This document shows positions 33,848 through 42,586 of a DNA stretch of 64,000 nt, one piece after another. The stretch's first letter is position 1. The number at the start of each line of letters is the position of its first letter. The stretch is from Anaerolineae bacterium (lineage in GTDB: Bacteria; Chloroflexota; Anaerolineae; Promineifilales; Promineifilaceae), in contig JAUIAP010000032.1 in the NCBI GenBank assembly GCA_030425205.1, positions 1-64,000 of the forward strand, given 5' to 3'. A model generated the notes under the pieces. That model worked only from the letters and a program-made list of their open reading frames with translations. It searched no databases and was not told the DNA's origin. The translations under genes were made by a program, and so were the position numbers.

Positions 33848-34957
33848 ATGATTATTGATGCCCACGTCCATTACACACCGCCCGCGCTGCGCGAACAGTT
33901 GCCACACATGGATGAACCCTATTGGTCGCTGCTGCTAAACTCGCCACAGTCGATTCAAGGGTGGATTTCGGCCGAAAAAATGCTTTCTGACATGGACGCT
34001 GCGGGCGTGGACAAGGTGATCCTTGTCGGTGAATACTTTCAACAACATCGCAACTGCGTTGTCCGCAACAACACCGTTCTCAACCTGATCAACCGCTATC
34101 CTGAGCGCATCGCCGCCTGCGCCATCGTCAATCCAAACGTAGGAGCCGCTGCGCTTGCAGAAGTGACCCGCTGTCTCGACGCGGGCATGATCGGTGTGGG
34201 TGAACTCAATTTCTACGCTCAAAACTTTACCATCAACACCCCCGCATTCCGCGACATTTGCCAGCTTTGTGCGGAACGGAACCTCCCCATCAACCTGCAT
34301 GGCAGTGAACCAGTTGGCGGCTATTATCTTGGAAAAAGCACAACGCCTCTTCATGATTACTACCAACTTGCGGCCGATTTTCCCGCGCTCAAACTGATCT
34401 ATGCCCATTGGGGCGGTGGATTGCCATTCTATGAACTGATGCCCCGCACACGTAAAACGCTCGCCAATGTCTATTACGACACGGCAGCATCACCACTACT
34501 TTATCCCACAGCTCGTATTTTCGAGTCGGTACTTTCCTGCATCGAACCACATAAAATCATCTATGGTTCTGACTATCCGCTCAAGATTTACCCGCGCAAA
34601 ATGCAGGAGCCAGACTTTGCTATGTTTCTCGCTGCAATTCGTAAAAATGTGCCAGATGAAAATCTGCAAGCGCAAATTCTGGGCGGCAATTTCATACAAC
34701 TGTTGGAGCGAACGGTGACGCAATCGGCCGATATTTCCCAACGGGATGAGGGGCAAATCGTTGGAATGATGGCGGTGCGCACGGCCGTTTCCGTGTGGCC
34801 TGAGACGGAGGAGATTTTCGGCCGATATAACATCCCCACCCAAACCACTGCATGGGAACCGATCGCTCAAGCCGCCGCCGTGCAAGGTCTTAACGCCACT
34901 CGTCTAAATGAACTGCTTGTTGAGCTGAATGTCGTTGTGCAAAGTTCCGTCTCATAA
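33848..34957 (+). CDS. Amidohydrolase-2 family protein fused to a DUF1858-like domain
   Basis: A 369-residue protein started at the ATG at 33848 (MIIDAHVHYTPP). Metal-site motifs of the amidohydrolase TIM barrel are visible: DAHVH near the start, NLHGSEP near 150, LIYAHWGGGLPFYEL near 180 and IIYGSDYPLKI near 235. The last ~65 residues are extra: MAVRTAVSVWPETEEIFGRY, then NIPTQTTAWEPIAQAAAV and LNELLVELN. These match the short DUF1858 helical domain, usually found beside redox or hybrid-cluster-type proteins. The Cys pair of classic DUF1858 is not present. Substrate unknown; relatives act as decarboxylases or hydrolases. It is divergent from the cyclophilin gene. Confidence 0.85.
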   Translation: MIIDAHVHYTPPALREQLPHMDEPYWSLLLNSPQSIQGWISAEKMLSDMDAAGVDKVILVGEYFQQHRNCVVRNNTVLNLINRYPERIAACAIVNPNVGAAALAEVTRCLDAGMIGVGELNFYAQNFTINTPAFRDICQLCAERNLPINLHGSEPVGGYYLGKSTTPLHDYYQLAADFPALKLIYAHWGGGLPFYELMPRTRKTLANVYYDTAASPLLYPTARIFESVLSCIEPHKIIYGSDYPLKIYPRKMQEPDFAMFLAAIRKNVPDENLQAQILGGNFIQLLERTVTQSADISQRDEGQIVGMMAVRTAVSVWPETEEIFGRYNIPTQTTAWEPIAQAAAVQGLNATRLNELLVELNVVVQSSVS

Positions 34958-35083
34958 CGACTGAACTCGTAACGATCTCGTAACGGTTGCCAGATAGACT
35001 TCTCTCAATTGACAATCGTCAGTCGACTCGACATATATCATGGCTCGTTGTGAAACATCATACTCCTGACAGGACAGAACATA

Positions 35084-36688
35084 ATGAAGAGAATTGTTTT
35101 CATTTGCACATTGCTCATTTTATTGACTCATAGTGTGTTTGCCTCAGATTGGCAAGACAAGGTCGCACCATCTATCTTAAGCGAAATTGCACTCGGTGAA
35201 GCGGAATTTATCCTCATGCTAGACCAGCAAGCCGACACAGACACCTCCCATCTGCAAACAAAAGAGGCAAAGGGAACCTACGTCTATAACTTGCTGACCG
35301 CAACAGCGGCCGATACACAAGCACCGTTGCTGGCTATCTTGGATGTCGCGCAAGTTGAATACCATTCATACTGGATCACCAACATGATCTGGGTCAAAGG
35401 GGATTTTGCCTTGTTGCAGACGCTCGCCCAACATCCAGCCGTCGCGGAAGTCGTGCCGAATGGACGCGGGACGCTCGCGTTGCCAGAGGTGGATGAATCT
35501 GCTGGATCGACAACCCGAGCGACGCACGAGCCAAATATCTCGCTCGTCCGCGCAACGGATGCATGGGCATTGGGCTATCGTGGACAAGGTGTGACGATTG
35601 CAGGCATCGACACCGGTTATGAATGGGCACATCCAGCCATTAAGCATACCTATCGCGGTTGGGATGGAGAATCGGCCGATCACGATTACAACTGGCATAG
35701 CGCCGTTACGATATATGCGCCAGAATGCCCCGACGAACCATGTGATGATCATAGTCACGGCACCCACACAATGGGAACGATGGTTGGCTATGATGCCGAG
35801 AATGAACACTATTACGGTATGGCTCCCGATGCACAGTGGATCGGTTGTCGTGCGCTGGGTGGGACGGCTGGACTGGGTTTCTACACGACCTACAATGGTT
35901 GTCTGCAATGGATGCTCGCGCCCACTAAAATTGATGGCACGGAGCCAGACCCAACCAAGGCCCCTGCCGCCATCAATAACTCTTGGGGATGTCTTGAAGG
36001 TTGTACCCCTGAACAGTTGCGTCCCGCAGTTACCAACTTACGCAATGCGGGCGTTGTCGTCGTCGCCTCCGCAGGAAATGATGGGGATGTCCAATGTCAC
36101 TCGATTGCCAACCCAATTTCCACCTATCCAGAATCATTTACCGTCGGTTCTACGACACTCAATGATGAAATTTCAGGCTTTAGCAGTCGCGGCACCGTCC
36201 TGACCATTAACCCACTTGCCCCACACATGAAGCCAGACATCGTCGCACCGGGTTCAGGCATCCGGTCGGCCGTGCTAAATGGTGCTTATGGCAACAAAAG
36301 CGGGACGAGCATGGCGGGGCCACACGTGGCTGGTTTGGTTGCGCTGATCGTTTCTGCCAACCCCGATTTGGCTGGTGATGTCGATATGATTGAACAGATC
36401 ATCCGCGACACCGCTGTGCCGCTCACAACTGAAGATGAAATCCTGCAATGTGGGGATGATACAGAGACATCCGTTCCCAATAACGTCTATGGATATGGTC
36501 GGATCGATGCGCTGGCGGCCGTCGAGCAAGCAGCCTCAATGCGTACGCCAACCAACGTGACCCTGCAACAGCAGCAAGGTGAAACCATGTCCGCGCTTAG
36601 CAACGGCACACTCGTTTTGATACTCGTCTTGACCGCCTTCAGCGTAGTCAGTGCAGTATTTGTCACCCGCGTCATCCGCAAAAACTAG
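35084..36688 (+). CDS. Secreted subtilisin-like serine protease (S8) with C-terminal membrane anchor
   Basis: A 534-residue protease. The signal peptide is residues 1-20. Residues about 30-130 look like an inhibitor-type propeptide (I9-like). The catalytic triad is Asp176 (VTIAGIDTGYEW), His225 (DHSHGTHTMGTM) and Ser409 (KSGTSMAGPHVAGL); the oxyanion Asn fits AINNSWGC. Several cysteine pairs (for example CPDEPC, GCLEGC) suggest disulfides. A C-terminal hydrophobic helix (GTLVLILVLTAFSVVSAVFV) with tail TRVIRKN would tether the enzyme to the outside of the membrane. Monocistronic, ending at the hairpin 36691-36734. Confidence 0.92.
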   Translation: MKRIVFICTLLILLTHSVFASDWQDKVAPSILSEIALGEAEFILMLDQQADTDTSHLQTKEAKGTYVYNLLTATAADTQAPLLAILDVAQVEYHSYWITNMIWVKGDFALLQTLAQHPAVAEVVPNGRGTLALPEVDESAGSTTRATHEPNISLVRATDAWALGYRGQGVTIAGIDTGYEWAHPAIKHTYRGWDGESADHDYNWHSAVTIYAPECPDEPCDDHSHGTHTMGTMVGYDAENEHYYGMAPDAQWIGCRALGGTAGLGFYTTYNGCLQWMLAPTKIDGTEPDPTKAPAAINNSWGCLEGCTPEQLRPAVTNLRNAGVVVVASAGNDGDVQCHSIANPISTYPESFTVGSTTLNDEISGFSSRGTVLTINPLAPHMKPDIVAPGSGIRSAVLNGAYGNKSGTSMAGPHVAGLVALIVSANPDLAGDVDMIEQIIRDTAVPLTTEDEILQCGDDTETSVPNNVYGYGRIDALAAVEQAASMRTPTNVTLQQQQGETMSALSNGTLVLILVLTAFSVVSAVFVTRVIRKN

Positions 36689-36690
36689 CC

Positions 36691-36734
36691 AATGAAAGAA
36701 AGAGGTTCCATCTTTGTGGAATCTCTTTTTCATT
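36691..36734 (+). terminator. Terminator after the subtilase gene
   Basis: AATGAAAGAAAGAG-GTTCC pairs with GGAAT-CTCTTTTTCATT around a loop TCTTTGT, three bases past the stop. A/T-rich arms give T runs on both strands. Confidence 0.7.
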
Positions 36735-36738
36735 GAGT

Positions 36739-36937
36739 ACTAGCACTACAACGAGACTTCAATGGATTGATTGAAGAGCCTGTGGTTAAAATAGGGCTAC
36801 CGCCCCCGCTTCGCGTACAAAGGCTGTCACACAAAGTGCGTTGAAACGCACTGCAAACAACGCGCTTGAGCGCGTTTCGCGTATCAGCCTTCGGCTTTAG
36901 CCGTAGGATTTTGGCAAAGTCTCGTTGTAGTATTAGT
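36739..36937. mobile_element. MITE-like element with 21-bp terminal inverted repeats
   Basis: The ends ACTAGCACTACAACGAGACTT (36739-36759, first 20 bases plus T) and its inverted copy at 36917-36937 match at 19 of 21 positions. The 199-bp interior has no gene but several small stems, such as GTGCGTTGAAACGCAC and ACGCGCTTGAGCGCGT. No target-site duplication is clear. This fits a miniature inverted-repeat transposable element or IS relic moved by a transposase elsewhere. It sits between the subtilase terminator and a gene remnant. Confidence 0.6.
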
Positions 36938-36979
36938 GGGGGTTTGGCGAGAAAACCACCCAACTCAGTTTAAGAGAGT

Positions 36980-37084
36980 CTAGCGGGTAGTCTTTGCACG
37001 ACGGCGCACCGTTCCCACCGTGAGTAACAAAAGTCCAGCCCATAAGACAATCACCCACTGGTGAGTGTATTCAGTTGAGGAAGC
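36980..37084 (-). pseudogene. Remnant of a surface protein C-terminal anchor
   Basis: On the minus strand, directly behind the zwf stop, a frame without start reads NASSTEYTHQ, then a membrane helix WVIVLWAGLLLLTVGTV and a basic end RRRAKTTR before TAG. This looks like the tethering tail of the exported proteins seen elsewhere here (subtilase; glycosidase-like gene). The rest of the gene is missing. The neighbouring MITE-like element may mark where the deletion occurred. Confidence 0.45.
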
Positions 37085-37091
37085 GTTCTAG

Positions 37092-38549
37092 CTAATGCCC
37101 CCCGCACCCCATACGCCAAATATCCTGCGTTTGCGCGATAAATTTGTGCGATTCGGTCGGTCCCCAGCTTCCTTGTTCATAGAACATCAACGGCGGAACA
37201 CTTTCGTCCCACGATTTGAGAATGGGATCGATCAAGCTCCACGCCAGTTCGATATTGTCGCCGCGTGTGAACAGGCTCGCATCACCGTTTAAGGCTTCAA
37301 AGAGCAGACGTTCATACGCTTCTGGAATCGCACCCGCACCAAAGGAGTCTTTATAATGGAACTCCATATCAACGGAACGCATCTCCGCGCTGGTGTCTGG
37401 CACTTTGGCTTCAACACTCAGGTGAATGCCTTCGTCTGGCTGAATGCAGATGGACAGCATGTTTGAGTTGATATGATATTCGGCTGGCAACGGAAACATC
37501 ATGTGTGGCGGGGATTTGAAATTGATCGTGATTTCCGTTTTCTTCTCTTTGAGAGCCTTCCCCGAGCGCAGGTAAAAGGGAACATCCTTCCAACGCCAAT
37601 TGTCGATGAAAAGGCGCATTGCCGCATAGGTCGCCGTCTGGCTGCGGTCGGCAACCCCTTCGGCCTGTCGATAGCCGACATATTGACCGCGCACCGTTTC
37701 GGTCGCCGCGTGCATCGGCCGAATTGATTCCAGTACCTTTGACTTTTCGTTCCGAATCGCGTTGGCGGCAAAGGAGGCGGGGGGTTCCATCGCCACAATG
37801 GTCAACAGTTGTAGCAGATGGTTTTGGAACATATCGCGCAGGACACCTGATGAGTCGTAATACCCTGCACGACTGCCCACCTCGACGCTTTCCGCTGCTG
37901 TGATTTGCACCGATTCGATGTAGTTGCGGTTCCAAATTGGCTCAAAAATGGTGTTGCCAAAGCGGAAAACGAGAATGTTCTGCACCGTCTCTTTGGCGAG
38001 ATAGTGGTCAATGCGATAGATTTGATCCTCGTCAAGAACTTCGTGTAGTGAGTCGTTGAGGCTGGTGGCGGATTCAAGATCGAAGCCAAACGGCTTTTCA
38101 ACGATTACGCGCCGCCAGACGTCACCTTCTTCTTTTGTCATCCCCTGATCGTAGAGATTATGCACAATTGGCGGAAAGATTTTGGGTGGTACAGACAGAT
38201 AGTACATGCGGTTGGCAGGTTGTTCCCCTTCCAACTCAGTCAGCATATCATTGAGCTTTTTATACCCATCTGGCTCCGTCGTGCTGCCTGAGATGTAGTG
38301 CAGCCGTTCGGAAAATTCCTTCCAGTCCTCTTTGGTCAACTCTGTGCGCGAATGTTCATCGAGACCTTTCTTCATTTTCTTGCGAAATTCGGCCGAATCC
38401 CACTCACTGCGCGAAAATCCAACAATCTGAAACGCTTGCGGCAGCCGTTCCTTCTGCCAAAGTGTGTATAATGCAGGAACGAGCTTGCGCTGCGTCAAAT
38501 CTCCCGTCGCACCGAAAATTACAATCGTTGTTGGTAACTTGTCACTCAT
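37092..38549 (-). CDS. zwf: Glucose-6-phosphate 1-dehydrogenase
   Basis: A 485-residue enzyme of normal length that oxidises glucose-6-phosphate to 6-phosphogluconolactone in the oxidative pentose phosphate pathway. The dinucleotide-binding start is TTIVIFGATGDLTQRKL. The substrate-binding signature RIDHYLAKETVQNILVFRF is near 180-200. EKPFGFDLESATSLN and the C-terminal sheet segments SVQITAAESVEVGSRAGYYD and FYLRSGKALKEKKTEI are also typical. No opcA, gnd or other pathway genes are adjacent. A gene remnant lies immediately downstream. Two TCGGCCGA copies encode SAE and IRP. Confidence 0.96.
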   Translation of the reverse strand: MSDKLPTTIVIFGATGDLTQRKLVPALYTLWQKERLPQAFQIVGFSRSEWDSAEFRKKMKKGLDEHSRTELTKEDWKEFSERLHYISGSTTEPDGYKKLNDMLTELEGEQPANRMYYLSVPPKIFPPIVHNLYDQGMTKEEGDVWRRVIVEKPFGFDLESATSLNDSLHEVLDEDQIYRIDHYLAKETVQNILVFRFGNTIFEPIWNRNYIESVQITAAESVEVGSRAGYYDSSGVLRDMFQNHLLQLLTIVAMEPPASFAANAIRNEKSKVLESIRPMHAATETVRGQYVGYRQAEGVADRSQTATYAAMRLFIDNWRWKDVPFYLRSGKALKEKKTEITINFKSPPHMMFPLPAEYHINSNMLSICIQPDEGIHLSVEAKVPDTSAEMRSVDMEFHYKDSFGAGAIPEAYERLLFEALNGDASLFTRGDNIELAWSLIDPILKSWDESVPPLMFYEQGSWGPTESHKFIAQTQDIWRMGCGGH

Positions 38550-38887
38550 CTACTCGCCTCCACAATGGTTGAATTTATTTCATCATACCTGATGCTTTGA
38601 GATAACGCATACTTACTTAATGCGCTTGATGTGCAAGCGAGTTGGCACACCACTCGACATCCAGCTAGAGCGATTTGTGAGCTTCACCCACAAGTCAAAT
38701 CTATTGTATCTCTACGCAGTAGTGTACACGCTGGCAGGTTATCGAAAGAATGTCAGGTTATTCCCGCTATCTAATGCCGTAAAAAACTTGCATAATTAGC
38801 TATAATAGAAAATCCAAAAAGATCGAATCGAATTATCTCCACAAATTTGCTCTGTGCAGAGCGATTTTGATGAGGCCAAGAAAATCT
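38550..38887. other. Intergenic region upstream of the NfeD-like gene
   Basis: About 340 bp divide the divergent zwf and NfeD-like genes. A TATAAT occurs near 38801-38806 reading rightwards, with no good -35 at normal spacing. A stretch ...GAGCTTCACCCACAAGTCAAA near 38677-38699 resembles GGCTTTGCCCACAAGTCAAA at 195-214, a small dispersed repeat. No gene is visible. Confidence 0.4.
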
Positions 38888-39511
38888 ATGATTTCAGAAC
38901 TCCTCAACTCTGGCACACTTAATATCACTTACGCAGCCATCTTAGGGATCAGCTTTCTGTTTGCCGTGCTGAGCCTGTTAGGGGCTGAATTGGGGGATGT
39001 ACTCGATTTTGATGTCGATGTTGAAGGTGATGGCATCGACTTTATCAACATCAGCCCGTTCGCGCTGGCGATGTTTGGCTCAATCTTTGGCTTGACGGGT
39101 CTGGTCACGCGCACGATGATGGGAATGGGCATCGTCGGCAGCTTGTTCTGGGCAACAGTGCTTGGAACGATTGTCGGAATCGGCGCACAGGTATTCTTTA
39201 TCACGGTATTGGCTCCCAGCCGTTCTAGCCATTTCTCAATTGAGGAAGATGGCGAGGGGCGCACGGCCGATGTCACAACGACCATCCCCGCCACTGGCAA
39301 AGGCGTCATCGCCTATCAAAACCGCAGTGGTCGCGTGCAGCTCGGCGCACGCTCTGTCACGGGGGAGCCTATTAGTACGGGGGAAGCGGTCATCATTGAA
39401 AAAGTAGCAGGACGTGTCGCGTTTGTTCGTCCTGTTGATTTAGATACGACCGATTGGAAATCGGCCGAAATAAAGAAACTAGAGAATAAGTCAGTAAACG
39501 GTAAACAGTGA
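38888..39511 (+). CDS. NfeD-like membrane protein
   Basis: A 207-residue protein when started at ATG 38888; an ATG at 38870 is an alternative. Three hydrophobic helices occupy about 10-115 (YAAILGISFLFAVLSLLGAE; FALAMFGSIFGLTGLV; FWATVLGTIVGIGAQVFFI). The soluble C-terminus (about 125-200) has the OB-fold pattern of NfeD proteins (GKGVIAYQNRSGRVQLGARS, TGEAVIIEKVAGRVAFVRPV). NfeD-type proteins are encoded with flotillins and are thought to assist membrane microdomains; here a flotillin gene follows 41 bp downstream. The gap contains GTAAACAG/CTGTTCAC-type repeats. Confidence 0.82.
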   Translation: MISELLNSGTLNITYAAILGISFLFAVLSLLGAELGDVLDFDVDVEGDGIDFINISPFALAMFGSIFGLTGLVTRTMMGMGIVGSLFWATVLGTIVGIGAQVFFITVLAPSRSSHFSIEEDGEGRTADVTTTIPATGKGVIAYQNRSGRVQLGARSVTGEPISTGEAVIIEKVAGRVAFVRPVDLDTTDWKSAEIKKLENKSVNGKQ

Positions 39512-39536
39512 TCCTTTCACTGCCTTCTGTTCACTA
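39491..39536. repeat. GTGAACAG-type dispersed repeat
   Basis: TCAGTAAACGGTAAACAGTG and CTGTTCACT, with an inner stem AGTGA/TCACT, resemble the block at 5100-5170. The copy covers the last codons of the NfeD-like gene and part of the gap to the flotillin gene. Confidence 0.4.
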
Positions 39537-39552
39537 AAACACGGAGACTAAC

Positions 39553-41022
39553 ATGGGTGAAATAGTTGTTGTAGGTATCGCAGTTGTCGTATTTGTCCTT
39601 GTTGCACTACTGGTGGTCTATGCCAGTCGTGTCCGCAAGGTCGGGCCGAATGAGGTGCTGGTCATCTCTGGTCGCGGGGATGGTGAAAATACGTTCCGCA
39701 TCGTCACAGGTGGGCGCAGTTTTATCTGGCCCGTTCTTGAGCGCGTCGATAGATTGTCGCTTGAATTGATGACCATTGATGTACGAACCCCAGACGTACC
39801 AACCGTGCAGGGTGTTCCCGTCACAGTTGATAGCGTTGCACAGGTCAAAATCGGCAGCGACTTGAGCAGCATCCGCACGGCCGCAATTCAATTCTTAAGC
39901 TACTCACGTGAAGAGATTCGCAACATTGCGCATGAAACGCTCGCAGGTCATCTACGCGCCATTCTGGGTACGTTGACGGTTGAAGAACTGTACCGCGACC
40001 GTGAAACGTTTGCCCAGCGTGTCCAAGAGGTCTCAGGCGATGACATGGCAAGCATGGGTCTCGCCATCATCTCGTTTGTGATTAAGGATGTCAATGACGC
40101 GGAAGGATATCTTGAAGCGTTGGGTCGTCCACGTATCGCGCAAGTGAAACGTGACGCAATCATTGCAGAGGCAGAAGCAGAAGCTGAGTCGGTTCAAAAA
40201 TCGGCCGAAGCACGTCAGCGTAGCGAGGCGGCTCGCTTCATAAGCGAAACAAAAATCGCCGAAAGCGATAAACAATATCAGGTCGAAAAAGCGGAGTATC
40301 AGGCTCAAATCAATCGGAAACAGGTTGAAGCCGAACTAGCACGCGAACTGCAAGAAAATGTCAGTAACCAAAAGGTTCAAGAAGAAGCAGTTCAAATCGA
40401 CATTATCCGCAAGCAGAAGCAGATCGAGGTTGAGGTGCAAGAAGTACGTCGTCGTGAGCAGGAGCTTGAGGCGACGATTCGTAAGCCAGCTGAAGCGGAA
40501 GAGTATCGCGTTCGCAAAATCGCTGATGCGCAACGCTATCAAATTCAGGCCCAGGCACAGGGTGAGGCCGACGCAATTCGAGCACGAGGTGAGGCTGAAG
40601 CTGCCTCAGCGCAGGCACGTGGTTTGGCCCAAGCTGAAGTTTTGCGCCAGCAAGGTCTCGCTGAAGCTGAGGCGACACGCAAGAAGGCAGAAGCGTGGGA
40701 GCAATACACGCAAGCCGCAATTATGCAGCAATTGATCGATGCGTTGCCTGCTGTTGCCAACGCAATTGCCCAACCCCTTGCCAAGACCGATAAAATCGTC
40801 ATCGTCAGTAATGGCAATGATGGCGGTGGAGCCGGTGCATCCAAGATTACGCAAGATGTGACCAACATCGTCGCCCAAGTCCCTGCGACGCTCGAAGCGT
40901 TGACAGGCATCGACATCATGAAGGCCCTCTCAAGTTTGCCCGCCCTAAAAGGTGCCGTCGAGAGCGACAATGGTAAAGCCCGCGAAAACGGACACATTGA
41001 AGATATCGAAGTAAGCAGCTAA
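39553..41022 (+). CDS. floT: Flotillin-like SPFH protein
   Basis: A 489-residue protein with one N-terminal membrane hairpin (about 4-25, VVVGIAVVVFVLVALLVVYA), an SPFH/band-7 domain (about 28-195, VGPNEVLVISGRG to IISFVIKDVNDAEGYLEALG) and a long Ala/Glu/Gln/Lys-rich coiled coil (about 200-390, with repeats such as EAEAEAES and QARGLAQAEVLRQQG). The C-terminal region is a helix and a Gly/Asp stretch. Flotillins organise ordered membrane patches. A ribosome site GGAG lies 6 nt before the ATG. It follows the NfeD-like gene as in Bacillus yuaF-floT; two terminators follow. Confidence 0.92.
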   Translation: MGEIVVVGIAVVVFVLVALLVVYASRVRKVGPNEVLVISGRGDGENTFRIVTGGRSFIWPVLERVDRLSLELMTIDVRTPDVPTVQGVPVTVDSVAQVKIGSDLSSIRTAAIQFLSYSREEIRNIAHETLAGHLRAILGTLTVEELYRDRETFAQRVQEVSGDDMASMGLAIISFVIKDVNDAEGYLEALGRPRIAQVKRDAIIAEAEAEAESVQKSAEARQRSEAARFISETKIAESDKQYQVEKAEYQAQINRKQVEAELARELQENVSNQKVQEEAVQIDIIRKQKQIEVEVQEVRRREQELEATIRKPAEAEEYRVRKIADAQRYQIQAQAQGEADAIRARGEAEAASAQARGLAQAEVLRQQGLAEAEATRKKAEAWEQYTQAAIMQQLIDALPAVANAIAQPLAKTDKIVIVSNGNDGGGAGASKITQDVTNIVAQVPATLEALTGIDIMKALSSLPALKGAVESDNGKARENGHIEDIEVSS

Positions 41023-41025
41023 AAA

Positions 41026-41050
41026 ACGAGATTCCATTAGGGAATCTCGT
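41026..41050 (+). terminator. Terminator 1 after the flotillin gene
   Basis: ACGAGATTCC / GGAATCTCGT with a 5-nt loop, starting 4 bp past the stop. Confidence 0.75.
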
Positions 41051-41069
41051 AATTAAAATCAATCTCTCC

Positions 41070-41094
41070 AAAGACGACCCGACAGGTCGTCTTT
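41070..41094 (+). terminator. Terminator 2 after the flotillin gene
   Basis: AAAGACGACC / GGTCGTCTTT with a 5-nt loop, followed by TGCTTTTGG. This second stem lies 20 bp after the first. Confidence 0.7.
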
Positions 41095-41179
41095 TGCTTT
41101 TGGTCGCATCAATCTGTGCAATCTGGCTGGGAAAAGCGATTTTTAGGATTTTCCAGAATGCAAGAGGTTGGCTGCACGT

Positions 41180-41235
41180 ATTGCGTATTGCGTGGTGCGT
41201 GTCCAGCGGTCAATACGCAATACGCAACACGCAAT
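41180..41235. repeat. Large imperfect hairpin of the TTGCGTGGTGCGTG repeat family
   Basis: The left arm has ATTGCGTATTGCGTGGTGCG and the right arm CAATACGCAATACGCAACAC (41211 on). They are imperfectly complementary, and each carries internal TATTGCGT direct repeats. Related single arms are seen at about 9515-9530, 23353-23381, 47832-47841 and 60837-60848. Confidence 0.55.
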
Positions 41236-41265
41236 ATCACGAAATCCGCAAGCAGCGCTGCTTGA

Positions 41266-42462
41266 TCAGGTGACTTTCACGCCAAATGGCTTTAATTCGT
41301 TGCGTGCCACAACGCGCCGATGCACTTCATCAGCCCCATCGTAGATGCGTGCGCCGCGCTCATGGCGATAGAACCACGACAGAAGCGTATCGTCTGTGAC
41401 GCCCAGTGCACCGTGCGCTTGAATGGCACGATCAACAACGCGCATCAACATATTGGCGGTATAAAATTTGATGATGGAGATGTCATTGCGTGCCGCCTTT
41501 GTGCCGACTTCGTCGATCTTGCGTGCCGCGTCTAAGACCAGCAAGCGTGATGCATTGATCTCTGCGCGGGAGTCTGCGATCCAGTTTTGAATCGTTTGCT
41601 TAGAGCCCAATGGCACACCGGGTGACAGCTCACGTTCTGCGGCGCGGCTGCACATCAAATGCAGAGACCGCTCGGCCATGCCGATAAAGCGCATACAGTG
41701 GTGGATGCGTCCGGGACCAAGCCGCTGTTGGGCAATGACAAAACCTTCCCCATCGCCACCGAGCAAATTTTCGAGTGGCACACGGCAATCTTCGTAGCGA
41801 ATTTCGCTGTGACTCGCCCAATCTTCGCCCGCCTCACCCATGATTTTGATACGACGGACATGATTGAATCCTTCCGTGTCAGTTGGCACAATGATCATGC
41901 TCGCACGTGCATAGACCTTTTCTGCGTGTGGTTTTGTTACCGCCATGACAATGGCGAATGCGGAACCATCGGCCGCTGACGTAAACCATTTATGCCCGTC
42001 GATAATCCACGAATCCCCTTCCTTGACGGCGGTGGTACTCATGATGGTTGGGTTTGAACCAGCATGTTCTGGCTCGGTCATGGAGAAGCAGCTGCGTGTT
42101 TCGCCATTGGCGAGCGGTTGCAGGAATTGTGCTTTTTGCTCGTCGGTGCCGTATTGGTGCAAAATCTCTATGTTGCCCGCGTCGGGGGCTTGGGCATTGA
42201 AGCAGTAGTGACCTGTCGGTGACCACGCGAGGATTTCAGACATTCGGCCGAATTCCGCCACACTCAACCCCAACCCACCAATATCCTTTGACATTTGCGG
42301 CAACCACCAGCCTTGCGATTTCACGATTTTGCGCTTCTCGCGCAACGTTGGCAGCACCGCCTCCCAACCGTCCTGCATCAGTTGGTTCTCTAGTGGAACC
42401 AACTCTTCGACAACAAACTCACGGACATCATTCAATAGTTGTTCAAGTTCTTTCGTTTCCAT
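41266..42462 (-). CDS. Acyl-CoA dehydrogenase
   Basis: A 398-residue FAD enzyme related to ACAD10/11-like proteins. The N-terminus is helical (ELEQLLNDVREFVVEELVPL). The middle domain has CFSMTEPEHAGSNPTIMSTT near 130-150 and DGHKWFTSAADG. The C-terminus has AIQAHGALGVTDDTLLSWFY, then RIYDGADEVHRRVVARNEL. It is the last gene of a minus-strand set SDR - histidine phosphatase - acyl-CoA dehydrogenase; this combination recurs in other bacteria, often with an aminoglycoside-phosphotransferase-like kinase, which is absent here. A 124-bp gap separates it from the phosphatase gene. Confidence 0.92.
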   Translation of the reverse strand: METKELEQLLNDVREFVVEELVPLENQLMQDGWEAVLPTLREKRKIVKSQGWWLPQMSKDIGGLGLSVAEFGRMSEILAWSPTGHYCFNAQAPDAGNIEILHQYGTDEQKAQFLQPLANGETRSCFSMTEPEHAGSNPTIMSTTAVKEGDSWIIDGHKWFTSAADGSAFAIVMAVTKPHAEKVYARASMIIVPTDTEGFNHVRRIKIMGEAGEDWASHSEIRYEDCRVPLENLLGGDGEGFVIAQQRLGPGRIHHCMRFIGMAERSLHLMCSRAAERELSPGVPLGSKQTIQNWIADSRAEINASRLLVLDAARKIDEVGTKAARNDISIIKFYTANMLMRVVDRAIQAHGALGVTDDTLLSWFYRHERGARIYDGADEVHRRVVARNELKPFGVKVT

Positions 42463-42586
42463 TGTATCTCTGGTGAGCAGCTCACATCCTCAAATGCGAC
42501 TTCCAGCGCGTCCTCAAACACGCACTCCTCACATAAGGTTTGTAGCAATGCGCATGCACTGCCACATCGACACGTTTCAATCTCGT

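Noticed and set aside
35366..35908. Antisense frame of 180 codons in the subtilase gene
   Set aside because: It opposes the catalytic domain of an intact protease and has no family resemblance.
35598..36203. 201-codon frame in another phase of the subtilase gene
   Set aside because: Composition is shadow-like, and the subtilase triad is in the other frame.
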